A DNA stretch of 62,122 nt from CAYVTZ01 sp964454685. GTDB taxonomy: Bacteria > Bacillota > Clostridia > Christensenellales > Christensenellaceae. Of the stretch, positions 25,756-32,927 are shown in pieces (the stretch's first letter is position 1; the number at the start of each line of letters is the position of its first letter). Made by a program: the position numbers and the translations under genes. The notes below the pieces were generated by a model. That model ran no database searches. It was not told where the DNA came from and saw only the letters and a list, made by a program, of their open reading frames with translations. The stretch is taken from NCBI GenBank assembly GCA_964454685.1, contig CAYVTZ010000016.1, forward strand, positions 1 to 62,122, in the 5' to 3' direction.

Positions 25756-26753
25756 ATCATAGACAGCGCGTGATCGACGCGATTGCGCATAAGCAGACGC
25801 AGACGACGCCATGGGCGTTTGAGGTAACGAGCGAGTTTGCGGCGCAATACAAGCGGCAAAAGCCGTGTGAGGATGTGGAACGGGATTTGCAATCGCACAT
25901 CATGTTTGGGAAATATAAGAAAGTACGCTGGCTCAATGAGACGCTTTACGAGGACGCGTTTGGGGTGCAGTGGCAGATGGGCGGCGACGGCGGCGACATC
26001 GGCATTCCCGTGAACAAGCCGGTTTTAGCGGCGACGGTGGAGGACTACCGATTTCCCGAAATTGATGAAGCGGTGCTGGAAGCGGGGCTGGCGGCGATGC
26101 GTGCGGATGCGGAGAACTTTCGGATGTTCCGTTTGACTTACGCGCTGTACGAACGGGCATGGAGCCTGATGGGGATGCAGGATACGCTGATGAATATGGC
26201 GCTGTGTGAAGCGGAGATCATGCGGCTGATGGAGCGTATTGCGCAGTATCAAAGCATATTGTTGGCGCGTGTGCTGGACAGCGATTTTGAAGGAGTGTAT
26301 TTCGGTGACGACTGGGGGCAGCAGCGCGGGCTGATTATGGGTCCGGCGATGTTCCGAAAGTACATCAAACCCTTTTTAAAGGAATTGTTTGCGCAGGTGC
26401 ACGCAAAGGGCAAATATGTTTTGCTGCACAGTTGCGGCGACATTGAGCGGGTGTTTCCTGACCTCATCGAGATTGGCTTGGATGTGTACAACACCGTGCA
26501 GCCGGAAATCTATGATTTGGCGAAGATCAAGCGGGAATATGGCGCAGACCTGACCTTTTGGGGGGCGATTTCGACGCAGCAATTTTTGTCTGACCATAGT
26601 GCGGATGAGGTATATCAAAAGTCGATCGAGACCATTCAAGTGCTGGGAAAGGGCGGCGGATACCTGTTTTCGCCCACGCATGCGGTGACGCCGGACATTC
26701 CGGTGGAAAACATTTTGGCAATGAAGCGGGCGGCGGAGGACTGGGAGTGGTGA
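25752..26753 (+). CDS. Uroporphyrinogen decarboxylase-family protein (URO-D/MtaA-like), second of two
   Basis: The 333-residue protein starts MNHRQRVIDAIAHKQ and shares the GDDWGQQRGL and LLHSCGD (about 220) elements with the protein at 24138, but is clearly diverged. It keeps the HxCG element, yet at the C-terminus has FSPTHAVTPDIPVEN without the Cys of the first protein. The two may form a heteromer or act on successive substrates. The start overlaps the rbsD stop by four bases. About 320 bases of non-coding sequence follow before the dehydrogenase. Confidence 0.8.
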   Translation: MNHRQRVIDAIAHKQTQTTPWAFEVTSEFAAQYKRQKPCEDVERDLQSHIMFGKYKKVRWLNETLYEDAFGVQWQMGGDGGDIGIPVNKPVLAATVEDYRFPEIDEAVLEAGLAAMRADAENFRMFRLTYALYERAWSLMGMQDTLMNMALCEAEIMRLMERIAQYQSILLARVLDSDFEGVYFGDDWGQQRGLIMGPAMFRKYIKPFLKELFAQVHAKGKYVLLHSCGDIERVFPDLIEIGLDVYNTVQPEIYDLAKIKREYGADLTFWGAISTQQFLSDHSADEVYQKSIETIQVLGKGGGYLFSPTHAVTPDIPVENILAMKRAAEDWEW

Positions 26754-27076
26754 TATGCGCAGAACGTCCGAAACCACGCAATCGTCATTTTCACTGAAAA
26801 GAAAATGACTTAGAGCGTGCTGTTGCGATGGAGGCGCGGGCGAAGCGCGTGGCACACGACATAAATGTTTTTTAGAGCAAATTGATTTATGGTAGCTGAG
26901 GAAGGTTGGAGCAAAGGTGTTTTCAGGCAAGGCGCGAAAGCGCAGGCATATCGGCACATACGGCAAGTTTTCGCAACGCAGCATGGGAGCGCATTTGCCC
27001 AATATAACCAGCTATGATAAGTCAAGTTGATCTAATGCGGGTTAGTATAAGAGTATGAATGACGGAGGACAACAAA
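26754..27076. other. Intergenic region within the catabolic locus
   Basis: GTCATTTTC (26784-26792) and GAAAATGAC (26801-26809) pair exactly around eight bases; no T run follows. Further on the sequence has no supported gene. A TATAAG at 27050 may be a -10 box for an internal promoter, but no good -35 is present. Confidence 0.4.
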
Positions 27077-28129
27077 ATGAAATCGTTAGCGGTAACCAAA
27101 GATCATAAATTAGAAGTGGTGGAAATTCCAAAGCCGGTGATTGCGGCGGATTGCGTATTACTTAAGACGTTATCCTGCGGCGTTTGCAATGGCACGGACA
27201 CCAAAATATTGCACGGAACATTCAAAGGATTTGACGCATACCCCTGCCTGCTTGGGCATGAGGCGATTGGCGAAGTGGTTGAGGTGGGCGACAAGGTCAA
27301 ACAATGGAAGGTGGGCGACCGTGTGACGCTGCCATATTTGGAAATGGGTGCGGACGGCACGTATGCGGGGTACCACACCGGATGGTGCGGGTATTCGGAA
27401 TATACGGTTGCGCGGGACTGGACGGCGATGGCGGAACTGGGGCAGGGCCCCGGAACGGCGGGCTTCTGGGAGGGATATTACACACAGAAAATTCTGCCGT
27501 CGGACATTGATCCTGTATATGGCGCAATGATCAACACACTGCGCGAAGTGCTGAACGCGTGCAAGACATTCGGGTTCAAGGATGGACAGACGCTGGCGGT
27601 GTTTGGCGCGGGTCCGGTGGGATTGACATTTACCACGTTTGCGAAGCTGCTGGGTGTGAAAACGGTGGTGGTCATTGACATCGAAGAAAGCAAGCGCGAG
27701 GAAGCGCTGAAGGCGGGCGCGGACTTCTTCATCAACTCCAACAAAGAGGATGTGAAGATGGCGGTGAAAAAGATTTTGCCGGGCGGCGCGGATCATGTGC
27801 TGGACGCGGTGGGTGTGAACGAGCTGATTAACACAGCGATGCATCTGATTAAGGATTTCGGACAGATTTGCGTCTATGGCATTTCGGCAAATTTGGATAT
27901 GAACATCAGTTGGGCAGATGCACCGTATAACTGGGGCTTGAAATTCCTGCAATTCCCTAACAAGGTGGATGAGGCAGCGGCGCATGACCAGATTATTAAC
28001 TGGGTGCGCATGGGTGTGATCGATCTGAAGGATTATGTTTCGCATGTGATTCCATTTGAAAACATATTGGATGCGTTTGACATGCTGGAACGCAAAGAAC
28101 CTGTGAAAAAAATCGTGATTAAGTACTAA
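27077..28129 (+). CDS. Zinc-dependent medium-chain alcohol/polyol dehydrogenase
   Basis: The 350-residue MDR enzyme has catalytic-zinc residues C37 (CGVCNGTD) and the GHE pair (about 64-65), and an NAD(P)-binding GAGPVGL (about 178). The four-Cys structural zinc loop of classical alcohol dehydrogenases is absent (MGADGTYAGYHTGWCG occupies its place). That occurs in sorbitol- and glucose-dehydrogenase-like branches. It likely oxidises a sugar or alditol hydroxyl. GGAGG at 27064-27068 decides for ATG 27077 over ATG 27059. The GldA-type gene follows 13 bases downstream. Confidence 0.88.
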   Translation: MKSLAVTKDHKLEVVEIPKPVIAADCVLLKTLSCGVCNGTDTKILHGTFKGFDAYPCLLGHEAIGEVVEVGDKVKQWKVGDRVTLPYLEMGADGTYAGYHTGWCGYSEYTVARDWTAMAELGQGPGTAGFWEGYYTQKILPSDIDPVYGAMINTLREVLNACKTFGFKDGQTLAVFGAGPVGLTFTTFAKLLGVKTVVVIDIEESKREEALKAGADFFINSNKEDVKMAVKKILPGGADHVLDAVGVNELINTAMHLIKDFGQICVYGISANLDMNISWADAPYNWGLKFLQFPNKVDEAAAHDQIINWVRMGVIDLKDYVSHVIPFENILDAFDMLERKEPVKKIVIKY

Positions 28130-28142
28130 GGAGGAAGAAATC

Positions 28143-29273
28143 GTGGCGATGATGACAAAAACGACGCGCGGATTTGGAGCGCCAAGCAGGTATATTCAAG
28201 GTCCGGGAGAAATCAAAAACATGGTGCGCTACACCAATCTGTTTGGGAAAAAAGTGTTGGCGATTATTGACCCGTTCTTTTATGAGCAGTTGAGCGCGTT
28301 GTTGGCGGCGCAATATGCGGAGGCTGATGCGCAGATCATGTGTTTGGAATTTGACAGAGAGGTGACGGAAAAGCGCATAGAGGACGCATATCAGAACGCA
28401 TTGAGCTTTGCGCCGTGCGTGGTTGTGGGCATCGGCGGGGGCAAGACGCTGGATACGGCAAAGGCAGTTGCGGACAAATTTGACGCGGCAATGGTGATCG
28501 TGCCGACCTCCGCATCTACGGATGCGCCGACCAGTGCGCTGTCTGTACTTTACAAAGAAAACGGTGAGCACAGCCATGCTATTTTTTACAGTAAAAACCC
28601 TGAGTTAGTTTTGGTAGACAGTGAGATTATTGCGAAAGCACCGGTGCGCTATCTGGTTTCCGGTATGGGTGATGCGCTTTCCACGGTGTTTGAAGCGCGG
28701 GCGAATGCGGCATCTGATACGGCGAACTATATTTGGTTTACCGAGGGTGGATTTCGTCGTTGCAAGTCTGCCATGGCGGTGGCAGAGCTGTGCTATGAAA
28801 CCGTGATCGAGAAGGGATTGCTTGCAAAGATGGCGGCGGAAAACGGTGTGGTAAACGAGGCGCTGGAGGACATCATCGAGGCAAACACACTGATGAGCGG
28901 GTTGGGATTTGAAAACACGGGCTGCGCGGGGGCGCATAGTGTGGGCGACGGTGTGACGGCATTGCCGGAGGGTGCAAAGACCTTGCATGGCGAGAAGGTT
29001 GCATTTGGCGTGATCTGCCAACTGGTTGCGGAAAACGCGCCTGCGGAACTGATTGAGGAGGTGGCGATGTTCTGCTTGCAAGTGGGGCTGCCCATCACGC
29101 TTGAGGATTTGTTTGTGGAGATAACGCCCGAGAACATTGAGACGATCGCGCAGGGGTCGCTCAATTCTTTCTGGTCTGCGGAGCCTTTTCATGTGACGCT
29201 TGAAATGGCGAAGGATATTATCATTTCAGGGGACGCGGTAGGGCGGCATTACAAAGGATTGGTACAAGCGTAA
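28143..29273 (+). CDS. GldA-type (iron/zinc, group III) dehydrogenase
   Basis: The 376-residue protein shows the glycerol-dehydrogenase layout: nucleotide motif GIGGGKTLDTAK (about 97-108), PTSASTDAPTS, and metal ligands Asp in VSGMGDALST, His in GCAGAHSVGDG and His in TLHGEKVAFG. It probably uses NAD(H) on a polyol, hydroxyketone or sugar-derived carbonyl. AAGGAGGAAG precedes a GTG at 28143; ATG at 28149 is also possible. It is coupled to the preceding dehydrogenase, so two oxidoreductases act in the pathway. Confidence 0.9.
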   Translation: MAMMTKTTRGFGAPSRYIQGPGEIKNMVRYTNLFGKKVLAIIDPFFYEQLSALLAAQYAEADAQIMCLEFDREVTEKRIEDAYQNALSFAPCVVVGIGGGKTLDTAKAVADKFDAAMVIVPTSASTDAPTSALSVLYKENGEHSHAIFYSKNPELVLVDSEIIAKAPVRYLVSGMGDALSTVFEARANAASDTANYIWFTEGGFRRCKSAMAVAELCYETVIEKGLLAKMAAENGVVNEALEDIIEANTLMSGLGFENTGCAGAHSVGDGVTALPEGAKTLHGEKVAFGVICQLVAENAPAELIEEVAMFCLQVGLPITLEDLFVEITPENIETIAQGSLNSFWSAEPFHVTLEMAKDIIISGDAVGRHYKGLVQA

Positions 29274-29373
29274 CACGTTCTATGGCGCTGCGCGCTCAAG
29301 ACTTGCACAAAAGCAGAAAGTGGCGTGAGAGCAGCAGATTTGCGGCGCTCTTACAGGATGGAAGGAAATTTGC

Positions 29374-30888
29374 ATGAAGTATTTGATTGCGCATGATTTG
29401 GGAACATCAGGGAATAAAGCGACGCTGTTTGGAACGGATGGGACGATGGTGAAAAGCGCTGTTAAGGGCTATCCGGTACACTTTTTCAATGGAAACTGGG
29501 CAGAACAGAACCCACACGACTGGTGGGAGGCGATTTGCGCGGCAACCAAGGAATTGATTGCAGGGATCGATCCGCAGGAGGTGGCGGCGGTTTCATTCAG
29601 CGGGCAGATGATGGGGTGTTTGTGTGTTGATGCGGCGGGCGAACCATTACGCGAGAGCATTATTTGGGCGGACATGCGCGCAGAGCAAGAGGAAGCGGAA
29701 CTGGCGGAAAGGCTGTCTCCGGAGCGTGTTTATCAGATTACGGGTCATCGCTTGAGCCGATCTTACAGCATTGAAAAGTTGATGTGGGTGAAGCGCAATG
29801 AACCGCAGATTTATGCCAAGACACGTTGGATGCTGAATGCGAAGGACTATATTGTATTTCGGTTGACGGGTGCCGTGATGACAGACTTTTCCGACGCATC
29901 GGGAACGAATGCGCTAGACCTTAATACGATGCAGTGGTCGGACGAGATGATTGCGGCGGCGGGGGTGGAACGAAGCATGTTCCCTGAAATCATGCCTTCA
30001 ACGCATATTGCGGGGAATGTGACGCGACAAGCGGCGGAACAATGCGGTCTGGCAGAGGGCACGGTGGTGGTGCTGGGAGGCGGCGACGGGAGCTGCGCAT
30101 CGGTGGGTGCGGGGAGCATTGCGCCGGGAGTGACATACAACTGTTTGGGATCCTCCTCGTGGATTTCCACCGTGGCGGAAAAGCCATACTTTGATGAGCA
30201 GATGCGCACGGTGACATGGGCACACGTGATTCCGGGATTGCTGATCCCTTCCGGCACGATGCAGACGGCGGGTGCGGCGTTTTCGTGGGCGGTGGAGCGC
30301 TTGTGCGGAGAAGAACGGCTGATTGCGGAACGTGACGGTACCAGCATCTACGACAGCATCAATGCGCAGATCGCACAATCGCAGGCAGGGAGCAATGCGT
30401 TGATCTTTTTGCCATATCTGATGGGGGAGCGCTGCCCCCGCTGGGACTGCGACGCGCGGGGTTCTTTTGTAGGCTTAAAGATGGAGCATACTAAGGGCGA
30501 CATGCTGCGAAGTGTTTTGGAAGGTGTGGCAATGAATCTGGATGTGATTCTAAACATCTTGAAAAGTGCGGTAGAGATTCGCGAAATGCTGGTGGTGGGC
30601 GGTCTTGCGATGGGCGAGGAAGCGCGCAAAATTCTGGCGGATGTGTATGGCATGGAGGTGGTGCGCTTAAAACACCTAGAGGAGGCGACCTCCATCGGCG
30701 CGGCCGTGATTGCCGGCGTGGGGTGCGGCGCGCTAACCGGATTCGATCAGGTGGAGCGGTTTAATCACCGCTGTGAAGCAGTACAGCCGCAGCCGGAGCA
30801 TGCAGCGGCTTATGCGCAGTGTAAACGCGCATTCGAGATGGCGTACCAGTCTCAAAGTGCGGTTTGCGCGGAACTGGCAAAGATGTGA
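29374..30888 (+). CDS. FGGY-family carbohydrate kinase (xylulokinase-like)
   Basis: The 504-residue kinase begins YLIAHDLGTSGNK (phosphate 1 loop) and has the catalytic-Asp motif GGGDGSCASVG and the C-terminal nucleotide site VGGLAMGEEARKIL. FGGY members include xylulokinases, ribulokinases and glycerol or erythritol kinases. Length and the opening motif favour the xylulokinase branch. It should phosphorylate the ketose produced by the upstream dehydrogenases. GGAAGGAAA precedes the start. It is the last gene of the LacI-controlled locus; no clear terminator follows. Confidence 0.88.
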   Translation: MKYLIAHDLGTSGNKATLFGTDGTMVKSAVKGYPVHFFNGNWAEQNPHDWWEAICAATKELIAGIDPQEVAAVSFSGQMMGCLCVDAAGEPLRESIIWADMRAEQEEAELAERLSPERVYQITGHRLSRSYSIEKLMWVKRNEPQIYAKTRWMLNAKDYIVFRLTGAVMTDFSDASGTNALDLNTMQWSDEMIAAAGVERSMFPEIMPSTHIAGNVTRQAAEQCGLAEGTVVVLGGGDGSCASVGAGSIAPGVTYNCLGSSSWISTVAEKPYFDEQMRTVTWAHVIPGLLIPSGTMQTAGAAFSWAVERLCGEERLIAERDGTSIYDSINAQIAQSQAGSNALIFLPYLMGERCPRWDCDARGSFVGLKMEHTKGDMLRSVLEGVAMNLDVILNILKSAVEIREMLVVGGLAMGEEARKILADVYGMEVVRLKHLEEATSIGAAVIAGVGCGALTGFDQVERFNHRCEAVQPQPEHAAAYAQCKRAFEMAYQSQSAVCAELAKM

Positions 30889-30971
30889 GTGCACGTGAAA
30901 AATGGAATTGCAAAAAAGCTCTGCACACCGTGCGAGCAGCAGGCATAGCTTCAGTGAAATTTCAATGACTG

Positions 30972-31145
30972 CTATTTCTTTTTAGACATTTTTGCGGCAA
31001 GCACAGTAAACACAATGCCGGAAATAAGGCATGGGAATAGGAACATAAGACCAAAAGTGTTTGTGAAACCTTGAAATGCTCCCGCGATGATCAGGATGAA
31101 TGCTGCCCAGAAAACAAGAGCTAAAATTAAAAATATCTTATTCAT
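30972..31145 (-). CDS. Small two-helix membrane protein, unknown
   Basis: The 57-residue frame MNKIFLILALVFWAAF... has two hydrophobic segments (about 3-26 and 32-52) and a Lys-rich end (MSKKK), as in small membrane proteins. No clear ribosome site precedes the ATG at 31145. GTGCTA and TAGCAC form a palindrome just upstream, so a leaderless or regulated start is possible. It is convergent with the kinase gene. Real coding is likely from composition but unproven. Confidence 0.5.
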   Translation of the reverse strand: MNKIFLILALVFWAAFILIIAGAFQGFTNTFGLMFLFPCLISGIVFTVLAAKMSKKK

Positions 31146-31226
31146 AGTGCTAAATATAGCACACTTGCGCAAAAAAGGAAACTGAAAACATAATGAAGTG
31201 CGTGCATGTGTGAAAAATTCGATCGA

Positions 31227-31466
31227 TCAAGGAGAAAGGAGCGCGAGTTTTTGGGCTTTGGACAGTCGCTTGATTGCGGCTTCACGGCGCATGGCTTCCT
31301 CGCGCGTTGGGAAGGTCTCGAAATAGACAAGCGTGACGGGGCGGCGCGATTTGGTATATTTTGCGCCTTTCCCAGCGTTGTGCAGAAGTACACGCTTTTC
31401 AAGATTGGTCGTCCAGCCGGTGTATAGAGTGCCATCGGCACAGCAAAGAATATAAGTATAATTCAT
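31227..31466 (-). CDS. GIY-YIG domain protein (UPF0213/YazA-YhbQ type)
   Basis: The 79-residue protein has YTYILCCADGTLYTGWT, the family version of GIY...YIG, then Arg in LEKRVLLHN, KGAKYTKSRRPV, and Glu in REEAMRREAAIK. Stand-alone single-domain members of about 80-100 residues are common; their nuclease role is not well established. The start at 31466 (MNYTYIL) is chosen because it aligns with family starts. The ribosome site is weak. Confidence 0.88.
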   Translation of the reverse strand: MNYTYILCCADGTLYTGWTTNLEKRVLLHNAGKGAKYTKSRRPVTLVYFETFPTREEAMRREAAIKRLSKAQKLALLSP

Positions 31467-31607
31467 GGCTCTATTGTAGCAAAACAAAGCGGAATCGTAA
31501 ACAGCACCGGGCGAATGCGTGGCGCTAACAGGCGGGTTTGCTTTGTGACAAAACAGACCGCAAAGACAAAGGCTGCTTCGCCGGGATGGCGAGAGCAGCC
31601 TTTTTGC

Positions 31608-32114
31608 TTATCCAATCAAATACGCGCCCACATCCAAGATTACATGACCGTTTGCATCCGGCTTTGTAAAACGCTCTGTATTGTAGCGTTCAAAGAACCA
31701 GCCTTCCTCTGAAAAATTCCACCCGCGTTCCACAAGCGCAGCCATAGAAAGCTCGGAAGCCTCCATACTGAACAGCTCGCCATTGGCTTCATCGCCGCGC
31801 AACCAGCAGATGCCAACGTCGCCTGCCGGTATCTCGACCGCTTCGAACCCTTCCGGTATGGTTGCTTCCGGTGCGAGGAATGCGCCAATCCAGTATTCGA
31901 ATCCGTCTTCAGTCAACCGCATTGCGCCGACCATGTCCTCGCTGACTTGCGCGATACAACCGCACTGCATCAAGGTGCCCGGCCAATCCTCTGCTACACA
32001 TTGCTTCCAATACTGCGCAAAGGTATCCGATGTGTCCCGATCATGATCGGTATAGCGCTTTCCTACCAGCTTGACATCCGGCAGACTTTGTCTGTATACA
32101 TTTACGATCTCCAT
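31608..32114 (-). CDS. GyrI-like/AraC effector-binding domain protein
   Basis: The 168-residue protein has the stand-alone effector-binding fold: LVGKRYTDHDRD, an acidic core with FEYWIGAFLAPEATIPEGFEAVEIP, and a C-terminal WNFSEEGWFFERYNTERF. No DNA-binding domain is present. Such proteins bind small amphipathic or cationic molecules and occur as GyrI/Rob-like or stand-alone sensors. GGAAGG lies ten bases before the start at 32114. A good minus-strand promoter lies upstream. Confidence 0.75.
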   Translation of the reverse strand: MEIVNVYRQSLPDVKLVGKRYTDHDRDTSDTFAQYWKQCVAEDWPGTLMQCGCIAQVSEDMVGAMRLTEDGFEYWIGAFLAPEATIPEGFEAVEIPAGDVGICWLRGDEANGELFSMEASELSMAALVERGWNFSEEGWFFERYNTERFTKPDANGHVILDVGAYLIG

Positions 32115-32157
32115 AGGCTTTTTCCTTCCATATATGATGTGTGGTTCAGTTGATATT

Positions 32158-32186
32158 ATTCTAACCGCTTCTTTGTAAAAAAGCAA
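32158..32186 (-). promoter_or_regulatory. Promoter of the effector-binding protein gene
   Basis: On the minus strand, TTGCTT (32186-32181) and TAGAAT (32163-32158) are separated by 17 bases, about 45 bases before the start at 32114. Confidence 0.65.
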
Positions 32187-32449
32187 TGCTTGATCCATGA
32201 GATCTGACTCGAAAGCAACAAGGGGATGAGGCGTGAACAAAACCGTTTTTTTAGAACGTGATGGGGAATCACAGTTTGTGGCGCCGGCGTTGCAACAATC
32301 TATCTCGCAATCTCAAGTGGAACACAGCGATAAGCTTGCAAAAGGATTTTTGCTGTATTTTTATGCGTTCTTTAGCATTTCATGAAGATTGCTTTTCCAA
32401 TTTTTATGCCAAAAGATGCAAGATTAAAGCATGAGAGGAGGAGGCAGTT
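32187..32449. other. Intergenic region before the kdp locus
   Basis: A 50-codon GTG-started frame (32233-32385) has a loose ribosome site (GGGATGAGG) but no recognisable product; it may be spurious or a decayed gene. TTGCTT at 32390 with a weak -10 could drive the kdp transcript. No ydaO-type c-di-AMP riboswitch was recognised here, although such elements often precede kdp operons. Confidence 0.4.
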
Positions 32450-32644
32450 ATGTTGAAATTACTTTCAGAGGTCGGTAAAAGAAAAAAACAATCAGATGAG
32501 GATTTGGAACGGTTCTTTTTCCACCATCCCACTAAAGGAGTGTTTATTTGCCTTGTCGTTATGCCGCTGATCATTTTCGCGGCGGTTATTACTGCGTGCA
32601 TGGCTATTGTACTTCCGATTTCTTTTTTTATGGGGTGGATGTGA
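32450..32644 (+). CDS. Small membrane protein at the head of the kdp locus
   Basis: The 64-residue protein has a charged N-terminal half (KRKKQSDEDLERFFFHH) and one or two hydrophobic stretches (about 30-62, GVFICLVVMPLIIFAAVI). A strong GAGGAGG precedes the start. No family is recognised. Its location before kdpF suggests an accessory membrane component or regulatory peptide for potassium uptake, but no direct evidence exists. Confidence 0.65.
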   Translation: MLKLLSEVGKRKKQSDEDLERFFFHHPTKGVFICLVVMPLIIFAAVITACMAIVLPISFFMGWM

Positions 32645-32741
32645 TGACTTTATACAGTCTTAAGGTATTGAGGGATATTCCTAACCTCGAATTTAATTGC
32701 AGTTTGTTATACTCGTTGCAGGAAAGATGAGGAGGTATGAA

Positions 32742-32831
32742 ATGAACATTTTAGTTCCGCTGATTGGTATTGTGGCAATTACGCTACTGATTTATTACGT
32801 CTACATATTGATGAAGGGAGAAAAACAATGA
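32742..32831 (+). CDS. kdpF: Potassium-transporting ATPase small subunit KdpF
   Basis: This 29-residue single-helix peptide (MNILVPLIGIVAITLLIYYV and a short charged tail) sits just before kdpA with a strong GATGAGGAGG ribosome site. Size, hydrophobic helix and place match KdpF, which stabilises the KdpABC complex. The identification rests mainly on context because so short a peptide carries little signature. Confidence 0.78.
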   Translation: MNILVPLIGIVAITLLIYYVYILMKGEKQ

Positions 32832-32927
32832 CAGGGATATCCCTTTTTATGGAGCCTCGGCATGGCGCTTGCGATGCTCGATAAGCTGCAAGGCATAACG
32901 AAAAAAAGCAAAGGAGCGTGAAAACGC

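Noticed and set aside
24138..26753. Haem biosynthesis (hemE) assignment of the URO-D genes
   Set aside because: No other haem genes are near, both proteins carry the HxCG element of methyltransferase-type members, and the context is sugar transport.
32187..32449. ydaO-type c-di-AMP riboswitch before kdp
   Set aside because: Expected by analogy with other Firmicutes, but its conserved sequence blocks could not be found.
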